Shown piece after piece: positions 1-15,400 of a DNA stretch of 64,000 bases. Position numbers and translations under genes: made by a program. The notes below the pieces were generated by a model that saw only the letters and a list, made by a program, of their open reading frames with translations, ran no database searches and was not told where the DNA came from. The stretch spans positions 10,912,001 to 10,976,000 of the forward strand of contig CM082589.2 of NCBI GenBank assembly GCA_040954595.2, in the 5' to 3' direction. How positions within the stretch are numbered: position 1 is the stretch's first letter; every line of letters starts with the position of its first letter. Source of the stretch: Balanoglossus misakiensis. Its lineage: Eukaryota; Hemichordata.

Positions 1-3000
1 GTCCATTTTTGAAAAAAATCACGGGTGAAAATCATCAAAAAATGACAAATTTTCGACTTTGCAAAATCTCAACATTTCGTCAATTTTTGAAAAAATCATG
101 GGTGAAAATCATCAAAAAATGACAAATTTTCGACTTTGCAAAATCTCAAAATTTCGTCGATTTTTGAAAAAAATCATGGGGGAAAATCATGAAAAAATGA
201 CAAATTTTCCTCTTTGCAAAATCTCAAAATTTCGTCGATTTTTGAAAAAAATCATGGGGGAAAATCATGAAAAAATGACAAATTTTCCTCTTTGCAAAAT
301 CACAAAATTTCGTCGATTTTGAAAAAAATCATTGGTTCGTCGATTTTTAAAAAAAAAACATGGGTGAAAATCATCAAAAAATGACAAATTTTGAAAAAAA
401 AAAACGGGTGAAAATCATCAAAAAATGACACATTTTCCTCTGCAAAATCTCAAAATTTCGTCGTTTTTTGAAAAAAAATCATGGGTGAAAATCATCAAAA
501 AATGACAAATTTTCGTCTTTGCAAAATCTCAAAATTTCGTCCATTTTAGAAAAAAAATCATGGGTAAAAATCATCGAAAATGACAAATTTTCGTCTTTGC
601 AAAATCTCAAATTTTCGTCGATTTTTGAAAAAAATCATGGGGGAAAATCATGAAAAAATGACAAATTTTGAAAAAAAAAACTGGTGAAAATCATCAAAAA
701 ATGACACATTTACGACTTTGCAAAATCTCAAAATTTCGTCGATTTTTGAAAAAAAATCATGGGTGAAAATCATCAAAAAATGACAAATTTTCGTCTTTGC
801 AAAATCTCAAAATTTCGTCCATTTTTGAAAAAAAATCATGGGTAAAAATCATCAAAAATGACAAATTTTCGTCTTTGCAAAATCTCAAATTTTCGTCGAT
901 TTTTGAAAAAAAATCATGGTTGAAAATCATCAAAAAATGACAAAATTTTCGACTTTGTAAAATCACAAAATTTCGTCGATTTTTGAAAAAAATCATGGGG
1001 GAAAATCATCAAAAAATGACAAATTTTCCTCTTTGCAAAATCTCAAAATTTCGTCCATTTTTGAAAAAAAATCATGGGTAAAAATCATCAAAAATGACAA
1101 ATTTTTGTCTTTGCAAAATCTCAAATTTTCGTCGATTTTTGAAAAAAAATCATGGTTGAAAATCATCAAAAAATGACAAAATTTTCGACTTTGTAAAATC
1201 ACAAAATTTCGTCGATTTTGAAAAAAATCATAGGTTCGTCGATTTTTTAAAAAAAAAACATGGGTGAAAATCATCAAAAAATGACAAATTTTGAAAAAAA
1301 ACGGGTGAAAATCATCAAAAAATGACACATTTTCGTCGACTTTGCAAAATCTCAAAATTTCGTCGATTTTTGAAAAAAATCATGGGGGAAAATCATGAAA
1401 AAATGACAAATTTTCCTCTTTGCAAAATCTCAAAATTTCGTCGATTTTTAAAAAAAGACATGGGTGAAAATCATCAAAAAATAACAAATTTTCGACTTTG
1501 CAAAACCTCAAAATTTCGTCCATTTTTGAAAAAAAATCATGGGTAAAAATCATCAAAAAATGACAAATTTTCGTCTTTGCAAAATCTCACAATTTCGTCG
1601 ATTTTTGAAAAAAATCATGGGAGAAAATCATCAAAAAATGACAAATTTTGAAAAAAAAAACGGGTGAAAATCATCAAAAAATGACACATTTTCCTCTGCA
1701 AAATCTCAAAATTTCGTCGTTTTTTGAAAAAAAATCATTGGTGAAAATCATCAAAAAATGACAAATTTTCGTCTTTGCAAAATCTCAAAATTTCGTCCAT
1801 TTTTGAAAAAAAATCATGGGTAAAAATCATCAAAAATGACAAATTTTCGACTTTGCAAAATCTCAAAATTTCGTCAATTTTTGAAAAAAATCATGGGAGA
1901 AAATCATCAAAAAATGACAAATTTTGAAAAAAAAAAAACAGGTGAAAATCATCAAAAAATGACACATTTTCCTCTGCAAAATCTCAAAATTTCGTCGTTT
2001 TTTGAAAAAAAATCATTGGTGAAAATCATCAAAAAATGACAAATTTTCGTCTTTGCAAAATCTCAAAATTTCGTCCATTTTTGAAAAAAAATCATGGGTA
2101 AAAATCATCAAAAATGACAAATTTTCGTCTTTGCAAAATCTCAAATTTTCGTCGATTTTTGAAAAAAAATCATGGGTGAAAATCATCAAAAAAATGACAA
2201 ATTTTCGACTTTGCAAAATCTCAAAATTTCGTCGATTTTTGAAGAAAATCATGGGTGAAAATCATCAAAAAATGACAAATTTTCGACTTTGCAAAATCTC
2301 AAAATTTTTTCGATTGTTGAAAAAAATCATCGGTGAAAATCATCAAAAAATGACAAATTTTCGACTTCGCAAAATCTCAAAATTTTGTTGATTTTTTAAA
2401 AAAAAACATGGGTGAAAATCATCAAAAAATGACAAATTTAAAAAAAAAACGGTTGAAAATCATCAAAAAATGACACATTTACGACTTTGCAAAATCTCAA
2501 AATTTCGTCGATTTTTGAAAAAAATCATGGGGGAAAATCATGAAAAAATGACAAATTTTCGACTTTGCAAAATCTCAAAATTTCGTCAATTTTGAATAAA
2601 AATCATGGGTGAAAATCATCAAAAAATGACAAATTTTCGACTTTGCAAAATCTCACAATTTCGTCGATTTATGAAAAAAAATCATGGGTGAAAATGCACC
2701 AAAAAATGACAAATTTTCGACTTTGCAAAATCTCAAAATTTCGTCAATTTTGAAAAAAATCATGGCTGAAAATCATCAAAAAATGACAAATTTTCGACTT
2801 TGCAAAATCTCAAAATTTCGTCAATTTTGAAAAAAATCATGGGTGAAAATCATCAAAAAATGACAAATTTTCGACTTTGCAAAATCTCAAAATTTCGTCG
2901 ATTTTTGAAAAAAATCATGGGTGAAAATCATCAAAAAAATGACAAATTTTCGACTTTGCAAAATCTCAAAATTTCGTCGATTTTTGAAGAAAATCATGGG

Positions 3001-5048
3001 TGAAAATCATCAAAAAATGACAAATTTTCGACTTTGCAAAATCTCAAAATTTTTTCGATTGTTGAAAAAAATCATCGGTGAAAATCATCAAAAAATGACA
3101 AATTTTCGACTTCGCAAAATCTCAAAATTTTGTTGATTTTTTAAAAAAAAACATGGGTGAAAATCATCAAAAAATGACAAATTTAAAAAAAAAACGGTTG
3201 AAAATCATCAAAAAATGACACATTTACGACTTTGCAAAATCTCAAAATTTCGTCGATTTTTGAAAAAAATCATGGGGGAAAATCATGAAAAAATGACAAA
3301 TTTTCGACTTTGCAAAATCTCAAAATTTCGTCAATTTTGAATAAAAATCATGGGTGAAAATCATCAAAAAATGACAAATTTTCGACTTTGCAAAATCTCA
3401 CAATTTCGTCGATTTTTGAAAAAAAATCATGGGTGAAAATGCACCAAAAAATGAGAAATTTTCGACTTTGCAAAATCTCAAAATTTCGTCAATTTTGAAA
3501 AAAATCATGGGTGAAAATCATCAAAAAATGACAAATTTTCGACTTTGCAAAATCTCAAAATTTCGTCGATTTTTGAAAAAAATCATGGGTGAAAATCATC
3601 AAAAAAATGACAAATTTTCGACTTTGCAAAATCTCAAAATTTCGTCGATTTTTGAAGAAAATCATGGGTGAAAATCATCAAAAAATGACAAATTTTCGAC
3701 TTTGCAAAATCTCAAAATTTTTTCGATTGTTGAAAAAAATCATCGGTGAAAATCATCAAAAAATGACAAATTTTCGACTTTGCAAAATCTCAAAATTTCG
3801 TCAATTTTGAAAAAAATCATGGCTGAAAATCATCAAAAAATGACAAATTTTCGACTTTGCAAAATCTCAAAATTTCGTCGATTTTTGAAAAAAATCATGG
3901 GTGAAAATCATCAAAAAAATGACAATTTTTCGACTTTGCAAAATCTCAAAATTTCGTCGATTTTGAAAAAAATCATGGGTTCGTCCATTTTTGAAAAAAA
4001 AACATTGGGTGAAAATCATCAAAAAATGACAAATTTTCGACTTTGCAAAATCTCAAAATTTCGTCGATTTTTGAAGAAAATCATGGGTGAAAATCATCAA
4101 AAAAATGACAAATTTTCGACTTTGCAAAATCTCAAAATTTCGTCGATTTTTGAAGAAAATCATGGGTGAAAATCATCAAAAAATGACAAATTTTCGACTT
4201 TGCAAAATCTCAAAATTTTTTCGATTGTTGAAAAAAATCATCGGTGAAAATCATCAAAAAATGACAAATTTTCGATTTTGCAAAATCTCAAAATTTCGTC
4301 GATTTTTGAAAAAAAACGGGTGAAAATCATCAAAAAATGACACATTTTCGTCGACTTTGCAAAATCTCAAAATTTCGTCGATTTTTGAAAAAAATCATGG
4401 GGGAAAATCATGAAAAAAATGACAAATTTTCCTCTTTGCAAAATCTCAAAATTTCGTCGATTTTTAAAAAAAAGACATGGGTGAAAATCATCAAAAAATA
4501 ACAAATTTTCGACTTTGCAAAATCTCAAAATTTCGTCCATTTTTGAAAAAAAATCATGGGTAAAAATCATCAAAAAATGACAAATTTTGAAAAAAAACGG
4601 GTGAAAATCATCAAAAAATGACACATTTTCGACTTTGCAAAATCTCAAAATTTCGTCAATTTTTGAAAAAAAATCATGGGTGAAAATCATCAAAAAATGA
4701 CAAATTTTCGTCTTTGCAAAATCTCAAAATTTCGTCCATTTCTGAAAAAAAATTATGGGTAAAAATCATCAAAAATGACAAATTTTCATCTTTGCAAAAT
4801 CTCAAATTTTCGTCGATTTTTGAAAAAAAATCATGGTTGAAAATCATCAAAAAATGACAAAATTTTCGACTTTGCAAAATCTCAAAATTTCGTCGATTTT
4901 TGAAAAAAATCATGGGGGAAAATCATGAAAAAATGACAAATTCTCCTCTTTGCAAAATCTCAAAATTTCGTCGATTTTTGAAAAAAAATCATGGGTGAAA
5001 ATCATCAAAAAATGACAAATTTTCGTCTTTGCAAAATCTCAAAATTTC
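1..5048. repeat. Higher-order repeat copy A of satellite 1
   Basis: The monomer order from position 1 reappears at 5,049 (shift 5,048) and stays collinear until about 2,175. From about 3,340 to 5,048 it matches about 7,910-9,618 with a shift of 4,570-4,571. The middle part (about 2,175-3,340) differs from copy B, so A and B share their ends but have different centres. Within the copy, a block marked by a GAAGAAAATC variant recurs near 2,175, 2,920, 3,590 and 4,090, showing smaller internal duplications. Confidence 0.85.
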
Positions 5049-8000
5049 GTCCATTTTTGAAAAAAATCACGGGTGAAAATCATCAAAAAATGACAAATTT
5101 TCGACTTTGCAAAATCTCAACATTTCGTCAATTTTTGAAAAAATCATGGGTGAAAATCATCAAAAAATGACAAATTTTCGACTTTGCAAAATCTCAAAAT
5201 TTCGTCGATTTTTGAAAAAAATCATGGGGGAAAATCATGAAAAAATGACAAATTTTCCTCTTTGCAAAATCTCAAAATTTCGTCGATTTTTGAAAAAAAT
5301 CATGGGGGAAAATCATGAAAAAATGACAAATTTTCCTCTTTGCAAAATCACAAAATTTCGTCGATTTTGAAAAAAATCATTGGTTCGTCGATTTTTAAAA
5401 AAAAAACATGGGTGAAAATCATCAAAAAATGACAAATTTTGAAAAAAAAAAACGGGTGAAAATCATCAAAAAATGACACATTTTCCTCTGCAAAATCTCA
5501 AAATTTCGTCGTTTTTTGAAAAAAAATCATGGGTGAAAATCATCAAAAAATGACAAATTTTCGTCTTTGCAAAATCTCAAAATTTCGTCCATTTTAGAAA
5601 AAAAATCATGGGTAAAAATCATCGAAAATGACAAATTTTCGTCTTTGCAAAATCTCAAATTTTCGTCGATTTTTGAAAAAAATCATGGGGGAAAATCATG
5701 AAAAAATGACAAATTTTGAAAAAAAAAACTGGTGAAAATCATCAAAAAATGACACATTTACGACTTTGCAAAATCTCAAAATTTCGTCGATTTTTGAAAA
5801 AAAATCATGGGTGAAAATCATCAAAAAATGACAAATTTTCGTCTTTGCAAAATCTCAAAATTTCGTCCATTTTTGAAAAAAAATCATGGGTAAAAATCAT
5901 CAAAAATGACAAATTTTCGTCTTTGCAAAATCTCAAATTTTCGTCGATTTTTGAAAAAAAATCATGGTTGAAAATCATCAAAAAATGACAAAATTTTCGA
6001 CTTTGTAAAATCACAAAATTTCGTCGATTTTTGAAAAAAATCATGGGGGAAAATCATCAAAAAATGACAAATTTTCCTCTTTGCAAAATCTCAAAATTTC
6101 GTCCATTTTTGAAAAAAAATCATGGGTAAAAATCATCAAAAATGACAAATTTTTGTCTTTGCAAAATCTCAAATTTTCGTCGATTTTTGAAAAAAAATCA
6201 TGGTTGAAAATCATCAAAAAATGACAAAATTTTCGACTTTGTAAAATCACAAAATTTCGTCGATTTTGAAAAAAATCATAGGTTCGTCGATTTTTTAAAA
6301 AAAAAACATGGGTGAAAATCATCAAAAAATGACAAATTTTGAAAAAAAACGGGTGAAAATCATCAAAAAATGACACATTTTCGTCGACTTTGCAAAATCT
6401 CAAAATTTCGTCGATTTTTGAAAAAAATCATGGGGGAAAATCATGAAAAAATGACAAATTTTCCTCTTTGCAAAATCTCAAAATTTCGTCGATTTTTAAA
6501 AAAAGACATGGGTGAAAATCATCAAAAAATAACAAATTTTCGACTTTGCAAAACCTCAAAATTTCGTCCATTTTTGAAAAAAAATCATGGGTAAAAATCA
6601 TCAAAAAATGACAAATTTTCGTCTTTGCAAAATCTCACAATTTCGTCGATTTTTGAAAAAAATCATGGGAGAAAATCATCAAAAAATGACAAATTTTGAA
6701 AAAAAAAACGGGTGAAAATCATCAAAAAATGACACATTTTCCTCTGCAAAATCTCAAAATTTCGTCGTTTTTTGAAAAAAAATCATTGGTGAAAATCATC
6801 AAAAAATGACAAATTTTCGTCTTTGCAAAATCTCAAAATTTCGTCCATTTTTGAAAAAAAATCATGGGTAAAAATCATCAAAAATGACAAATTTTCGACT
6901 TTGCAAAATCTCAAAATTTCGTCAATTTTTGAAAAAAATCATGGGAGAAAATCATCAAAAAATGACAAATTTTGAAAAAAAAAAAACAGGTGAAAATCAT
7001 CAAAAAATGACACATTTTCCTCTGCAAAATCTCAAAATTTCGTCGTTTTTTGAAAAAAAATCATTGGTGAAAATCATCAAAAAATGACAAATTTTCGTCT
7101 TTGCAAAATCTCAAAATTTCGTCCATTTTTGAAAAAAAATCATGGGTAAAAATCATCAAAAATGACAAATTTTCGTCTTTGCAAAATCTCAAATTTTCGT
7201 CGATTTTTGAAAAAAAATCATGGTTGAAAATCATCAAAAAATGACAAAATTTTCGACTTTGTAAAATCACAAAATTTCGTCGATTTTTGAAAAAAATCAT
7301 GGGGGAAAATCATCAAAAAATGACAAATTTTCCTCTTTGCAAAATCTCAAAATTTCGTCCATTTTTGAAAAAAAATCATGGGTAAAAATCATCAAAAATG
7401 ACAAATTTTTGTCTTTGCAAAATCTCAAATTTTCGTCGATTTTTGAAAAAAAATCATGGTTGAAAATCATCAAAAAATGACAAAATTTTCGACTTTGTAA
7501 AATCACAAAATTTCGTCGATTTTGAAAAAAATCATAGGTTCGTCGATTTTTTAAAAAAAAAACATGGGTGAAAATCATCAAAAAATGACAAATTTTGAAA
7601 AAAAACGGGTGAAAATCATCAAAAAATGACACATTTTCGTCGACTTTGCAAAATCTCAAAATTTCGTCGATTTTTGAAAAAAATCATGGGGGAAAATCAT
7701 GAAAAAATGACAAATTTTCCTCTTTGCAAAATCTCAAAATTTCGTCGATTTTTAAAAAAAGACATGGGTGAAAATCATCAAAAAATAACAAATTTTCGAC
7801 TTTGCAAAACCTCAAAATTTCGTCCATTTTTGAAAAAAAATCATGGGTAAAAATCTTCAAAAAATGACAAATTTTCGTCTTTGCAAAATCTCACAATTTC
7901 GTCGATTTTGAATAAAAATCATGGGTGAAAATCATCAAAAAATGACAAATTTTCGACTTTGCAAAATCTCACAATTTCGTCGATTTTTGAAAAAAAATCA

Positions 8001-9618
8001 TGGGTGAAAATGCACCAAAAAATGAGAAATTTTCGACTTTGCAAAATCTCAAAATTTCGTCAATTTTGAAAAAAATCATGGGTGAAAATCATCAAAAAAT
8101 GACAAATTTTCGACTTTGCAAAATCTCAAAATTTCGTCGATTTTTGAAAAAAATCATGGGTGAAAATCATCAAAAAAATGACAAATTTTCGACTTTGCAA
8201 AATCTCAAAATTTCGTCGATTTTTGAAGAAAATCATGGGTGAAAATCATCAAAAAATGACAAATTTTCGACTTTGCAAAATCTCAAAAGTTTTTCGATTG
8301 TTGAAAAAAATCATCGGTGAAAATCATCAAAAAATGACAAATTTTCGACTTTGCAAAATCTCAAAATTTCGTCAATTTTGAAAAAAATCATGGCTGAAAA
8401 TCATCAAAAAATGACAAATTTTCGACTTTGCAAAATCTCAAAATTTCGTCGATTTTTGAAAAAAATCATGGGTGAAAATCATCAAAAAAATGACAATTTT
8501 TCGACTTTGCAAAATCTCAAAATTTCGTCGATTTTGAAAAAAATCATGGGTTCGTCCATTTTTGAAAAAAAAACATTGGGTGAAAATCATCAAAAAATGA
8601 CAAATTTTCGACTTTGCAAAATCTCAAAATTTCGTCGATTTTTGAAGAAAATCATGGGTGAAAATCATCAAAAAAATGACAAATTTTCGACTTTGCAAAA
8701 TCTCAAAATTTCGTCGATTTTTGAAGAAAATCATGGGTGAAAATCATCAAAAAATGACAAATTTTCGACTTTGCAAAATCTCAAAATTTTTTCGATTGTT
8801 GAAAAAAATCATCGGTGAAAATCATCAAAAAATGACAAATTTTCGATTTTGCAAAATCTCAAAATTTCGTCGATTTTTGAAAAAAAACGGGTGAAAATCA
8901 TCAAAAAATGACACATTTTCGTCGACTTTGCAAAATCTCAAAATTTCGTCGATTTTTGAAAAAAATCATGGGGGAAAATCATGAAAAAAATGACAAATTT
9001 TCCTCTTTGCAAAATCTCAAAATTTCGTCGATTTTTAAAAAAAAGACATGGGTGAAAATCATCAAAAAATAACAAATTTTCGACTTTGCAAAATCTCAAA
9101 ATTTCGTCCATTTTTGAAAAAAAATCATGGGTAAAAATCATCAAAAAATGACAAATTTTGAAAAAAACGGGTGAAAATCATCAAAAAATGACACATTTTC
9201 GACTTTGCAAAATCTCAAAATTTCGTCAATTTTTGAAAAAAAATCATGGGTGAAAATCATCAAAAAATGACAAATTTTCGTCTTTGCAAAATCTCAAAAT
9301 TTCGTCCATTTCTGAAAAAAAATTATGGGTAAAAATCATCAAAAATGACAAATTTTCATCTTTGCAAAATCTCAAATTTTCGTCGATTTTTGAAAAAAAA
9401 TCATGGTTGAAAATCATCAAAAAATGACAAAATTTTCGACTTTGCAAAATCTCAAAATTTCGTCGATTTTTGAAAAAAATCATGGGGGAAAATCATGAAA
9501 AAACGACAAATTCTCCTCTTTGCAAAATCTCAAAATTTCGTCGATTTTTGAAAAAAAATCATGGGTGAAAATCATCAAAAAATGACAAATTTTCGTCTTT
9601 GCAAAATCTCAAAATTTC
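5049..9618. repeat. Higher-order repeat copy B of satellite 1 (4,570 bp)
   Basis: Begins with the same monomer series as position 1 and is followed at 9,619 by another start of that series (shift 4,570). Matching variants over hundreds of bases suggest recent segmental amplification. It contains a 1,256 bp tandem duplication: monomers from about 6,041 recur from 7,297. It then returns to the copy A right half near 7,910. Confidence 0.85.
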
Positions 9619-12475
9619 GTCCATTTTTGAAAAAAATCACGGGTGAAAATCATCAAAAAATGACAAATTTTCGACTTTGCAAAATCTCAACATTTCGTCA
9701 ATTTTTGAAAAAATCATGGGTGAAAATCATCAAAAAATGACAAATTTTCGACTTTGCAAAATCTCAAAATTTCGTCGATTTTTGAAAAAAATCATGGGGG
9801 AAAATCATGAAAAAATGACAAATTTTCCTCTTTGCAAAATCTCAAAATTTCGTCGATTTTTGAAAAAAATCATGGGGGAAAATCATGAAAAAATGACAAA
9901 TTTTCCTCTTTGCAAAATCACAAAATTTCGTCGATTTTGAAAAAAATCATTGGTTCGTCGATTTTTAAAAAAAAAACATGGGTGAAAATCATCAAAAAAT
10001 GACAAATTTTGAAAAAAAAAAACGGGTGAAAATCATCAAAAAATGACACATTTTCCTCTGCAAAATCTCAAAATTTCGTCGTTTTTTGAAAAAAAATCAT
10101 GGGTGAAAATCATCAAAAAATGACAAATTTTCGTCTTTGCAAAATCTCAAAATTTCGTCCATTTTAGAAAAAAAATCATGGGTAAAAATCATCGAAAATG
10201 ACAAATTTTCGTCTTTGCAAAATCTCAAATTTTCGTCGATTTTTGAAAAAAATCATGGGGGAAAATCATGAAAAAATGACAAATTTTGAAAAAAAAAACT
10301 GGTGAAAATCATCAAAAAATGACACATTTACGACTTTGCAAAATCTCAAAATTTCGTCGATTTTTGAAAAAAAATCATGGGTGAAAATCATCAAAAAATG
10401 ACAAATTTTCGTCTTTGCAAAATCTCAAAATTTCGTCCATTTTTGAAAAAAAATCATGGGTAAAAATCATCAAAAATGACAAATTTTCGTCTTTGCAAAA
10501 TCTCAAATTTTCGTCGATTTTTGAAAAAAAATCATGGTTGAAAATCATCAAAAAATGACAAAATTTTCGACTTTGTAAAATCACAAAATTTCGTCGATTT
10601 TTGAAAAAAATCATGGGGGAAAATCATCAAAAAATGACAAATTTTCCTCTTTGCAAAATCTCAAAATTTCGTCCATTTTTGAAAAAAAATCATGGGTAAA
10701 AATCATCAAAAATGACAAATTTTTGTCTTTGCAAAATCTCAAATTTTCGTCGATTTTTGAAAAAAAATCATGGTTGAAAATCATCAAAAAATGACAAAAT
10801 TTTCGACTTTGTAAAATCACAAAATTTCGTCGATTTTGAAAAAAATCATAGGTTCGTCGATTTTTTAAAAAAAAAACATGGGTGAAAATCATCAAAAAAT
10901 GACAAATTTTGAAAAAAAACGGGTGAAAATCATCAAAAAATGACACATTTTCGTCGACTTTGCAAAATCTCAAAATTTCGTCGATTTTTGAAAAAAATCA
11001 TGGGGGAAAATCATGAAAAAATGACAAATTTTCCTCTTTGCAAAATCTCAAAATTTCGTCGATTTTTAAAAAAAGACATGGGTGAAAATCATCAAAAAAT
11101 AACAAATTTTCGACTTTGCAAAACCTCAAAATTTCGTCCATTTTTGAAAAAAAATCATGGGTAAAAATCATCAAAAAATGACAAATTTTCGTCTTTGCAA
11201 AATCTCACAATTTCGTCGATTTTTGAAAAAAATCATGGGAGAAAATCATCAAAAAATGACAAATTTTGAAAAAAAAAACGGGTGAAAATCATCAAAAAAT
11301 GACACATTTTCCTCTGCAAAATCTCAAAATTTCGTCGTTTTTTGAAAAAAAATCATTGGTGAAAATCATCAAAAAATGACAAATTTTCGTCTTTGCAAAA
11401 TCTCAAAATTTCGTCCATTTTTGAAAAAAAATCATGGGTAAAAATCATCAAAAATGACAAATTTTCGACTTTGCAAAATCTCAAAATTTCGTCAATTTTT
11501 GAAAAAAATCATGGGAGAAAATCATCAAAAAATGACAAATTTTGAAAAAAAAAAAACAGGTGAAAATCATCAAAAAATGACACATTTTCCTCTGCAAAAT
11601 CTCAAAATTTCGTCGTTTTTTGAAAAAAAATCATTGGTGAAAATCATCAAAAAATGACAAATTTTCGTCTTTGCAAAATCTCAAAATTTCGTCCATTTTT
11701 GAAAAAAAATCATGGGTAAAAATCATCAAAAATGACAAATTTTCGTCTTTGCAAAATCTCAAATTTTCGTCGATTTTTGAAAAAAAATCATGGTTGAAAA
11801 TCATCAAAAAATGACAAAATTTTCGACTTTGTAAAATCACAAAATTTCGTCGATTTTTGAAAAAAATCATGGGGGAAAATCATCAAAAAATGACAAATTT
11901 TCCTCTTTGCAAAATCTCAAAATTTCGTCCATTTTTGAAAAAAAATCATGGGTAAAAATCATCAAAAATGACAAATTTTTGTCTTTGCAAAATCTCAAAT
12001 TTTCGTCGATTTTTGAAAAAAAATCATGGTTGAAAATCATCAAAAAATGACAAAATTTTCGACTTTGTAAAATCACAAAATTTCGTCGATTTTGAAAAAA
12101 ATCATAGGTTCGTCGATTTTTTAAAAAAAAAACATGGGTGAAAATCATCAAAAAATGACAAATTTTGAAAAAAAACGGGTGAAAATCATCAAAAAATGAC
12201 ACATTTTCGTCGACTTTGCAAAATCTCAAAATTTCGTCGATTTTTGAAAAAAATCATGGGGGAAAATCATGAAAAAATGACAAATTTTCCTCTTTGCAAA
12301 ATCTCAAAATTTCGTCGATTTTTAAAAAAAGACATGGGTGAAAATCATCAAAAAATAACAAATTTTCGACTTTGCAAAACCTCAAAATTTCGTCCATTTT
12401 TGAAAAAAAATCATGGGTAAAAATCTTCAAAAAATGACAAATTTTCGTCTTTGCAAAATCTCACAATTTCGTCGA
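9619..12475. repeat. Higher-order repeat copy C of satellite 1 (partial)
   Basis: Collinear with copy B (shift 4,570), including the internal 1,256 bp duplication (from about 10,611 and again from 11,867) and a shared AATCTTCAAAAAATG variant (7,853 and 12,423). Collinearity ends near 12,475, where B continues CGATTTTGAATAAAA and this copy continues with a CATGTGTG monomer. It is a truncated copy. Confidence 0.82.
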
Positions 12476-15400
12476 TTTTTGAAAAAAATCATGTGTGAAA
12501 ATCATCAAAAAATGACAAATTTTCGACTTTGCAAAATCTCAAAATTTCGTCAATTTTTGAAAAAATCATGGGTGAAAATAATCAAAAAATAACAAATTTT
12601 CGTCTTTGCAAAATCTCAAAATTTCGTCCATTTAAAAAAAAAAACATGGGGGAAAATCATCAAAAAATGACAAATTTTCGACTTTGCAAAATCTCAAAAT
12701 TTCGTCGATTTTTGAAAAAAATCATGGGTGAAAATCATCAAAAAATGACAAATTTTCGACTTTGCAAAATCTCAAAATTTCGTCAATTTTTGAAAAAAAA
12801 TCATGGGAGAAAATCATCAAAAAATGACAAATTTTGAAAAAAAAAACGGGTGAAAATCATCAAAAAATGACACATTTTCCTCTGCAAAATCTCAAAATTT
12901 CGTCGTTTTTTGAAAAAAAATCATTGGTGAAAATCATCAAAAAATGACAAATTTTCGTCTTTGCAAAATCTCAAAATTTCGTCCATTTTTGAAAAAAAAT
13001 CATGGGTAAAAATCATCAAAAATGACAAATTTTCGACTTTGCAAAATCTCAAAATTTCGTCAATTTTTGAAAAAAATCATGGGAGAAAATCATCAAAAAA
13101 TGACAAATTTTGAAAAAAAAAAAACGGGTGAAAATCATCAAAAAATGACACATTTTCCTCTGCAAAATCTCAAAATTTCGTCGTTTTTTGAAAAAAAATC
13201 ATTGGTGAAAATCATCAAAAAATGACAAATTTTCGTCTTTGCAAAATCTCAAAATTTCGTCCATTTTTGAAAAAAAATCATGGGTAAAAATCATCAAAAA
13301 TGACAAATTTTCGTCTTTACAAAATCTCAAATTTTCGTCGATTTTTGAAAAAAATCATGGGGGAAAATCATGAAAAAATGACAAATTTTCCTCTTTGCAA
13401 AATCTCAAAATTTCGTCGATTTTTGAAAAAAATCATGGGTGAAAATCATGAAAAAATGACAAATTTTCCTCTTTGCAAAATATCAAAATTTCGTCGTTTT
13501 TTGAAAAAAAATCATGGGTAAAAATCATCAAAAATGACAAATTTTCGTCTTTGCAAAATCTCAAATTTTCGTCGATTTTTGAAAAAAAATCATGGTTGAA
13601 AATCATCAAAAAATGACAAAATTTTCGACTTTGTAAAATCACAAAATTTCGTCGATTTTGAAAAAAATCATAGGTTCGTCGATTTTTTTAAAAAAAAACA
13701 TGGGTGAAAATCATCAAAAAATGACAAATTTTGAAAAAAAACGGTTGAAAATCATCAAAAAATGACACATTTTCGTCGACTTTGCAAAATCTCAAAATTT
13801 CGTCGATTTTTGAAAAAAATCATGGGGGAAAATCACGAAAAAATGACAAATTTTCCTCTTTGCAAAATCTCACAATTTCGTCGATTTTTGAAAAAAATCA
13901 TGTGTGAAAATCATCAAAAAATGACAAATTTTCGACTTTGCATAACCTCAAAATTTCGTCCATTTTTGAAAAAAAATCATGGGTAAAAATCATCAAAAAA
14001 TGACAAATTTTCGTCTTTGCAAAATCTCACAATTTCGTCGATTTTTGAAAAAAATCATGTGTGAAAATCATCAAAAAATGACAAATTTTCGACTTTGCAA
14101 AATCTCAAAATTTCGTCAATTTTTGAAAAAATCATGGGTGAAAATCATCAAAAAATGACAAATTTTCCTCTTTGCAAAATCTATAAATTTCGTCGATTTT
14201 TGAAAAATTTTCAACTTTGCAAAATCTCAAAATTTCGTCGATTTTTGAAAAAAATCATGGGGGAAAATCATCAAAAAATGACAAATTTTCGACTGCAAAA
14301 TCTCAAAATTTCGTCGATTTTTGAAATAAATCATTGTTGAAAATTATCAAAAATTGACAAATTTTCCTTTTTGCAAAATCTCAAAATTTCGTCGATTTTT
14401 TGAAAAAAGACAGGTGAAAATCATCTAAAAATGACAAATTTTCGACTTTGCAAAATCTCAAAATTTCGTCAATTTTGAAAAAAATCATGGGGGAAAATCA
14501 TCAAAAATGACAAATTTACGACTACAAAATCTCAAAATTTCGTCGATTTGTGAAAAAAAATCATGGGTGAAAATCATCAAAAAATGACAAATTTTTGACT
14601 TTGCACAATCTCAAAATTTCGTCAATTTTGAAAAAAATCATGGGTGAAAATCATCAAAAAATGACAAATTTTCGACTTTGCAAAATCTGAAAATTTCATC
14701 GATATTTGAAAAAATCATGGGTGAAAATCATGAAAAAATGACAAATTTTCGACTTTGCAAAATCTCAAAATTTCGTCGATTTTTGAAAAAAATCATGGGG
14801 AAAATGATCAAAAAATGACAAATTTTCGACTGCAAAATTTCAAAATTTCGTCAATTTTGAAAAAATCATGGGTGAAAATCATCAAAAAATGACAAATTTT
14901 CGACTGCAAAATCTCAAAATTTCGTCGATTTTTGAAAAAAAACGGGTGAAAATCATCAAAAAATGACAAATTTTCGACTGCAAAATCTCAAAATTTCGTC
15001 GATTTTTGAAAAAAAACGGGTGAAAATCATCAAAAAATGACAAATTTTCGACTGCAAAAACTCAAAATTTCGTCAATTTTGAAAAAAATCATGGGTGAAA
15101 ATCATCAAAAAATGACAAATTTTCCTCTTTGCAAAATCTATAAATTTCGTCGATTTTTGAAAAATTTTCAACTTTGCAAAATCTCAAAATTTCGTCGATT
15201 TTTGAAAAAAATCATGGGGGAAAATCATCAAAAAATGACAAATTTACGACTACAAAATCTCAAAATTTCGTCGATTTGTGAAAAAAAATCATGGGTGAAA
15301 ATCATCAAAAAATGACAAATTTTCGACTTTGCAAAATCTCAAAATTTTGCCAATTTTGAAAAAATCATGGGTGAAAATCATCAAAAAATGACAAATTTTT

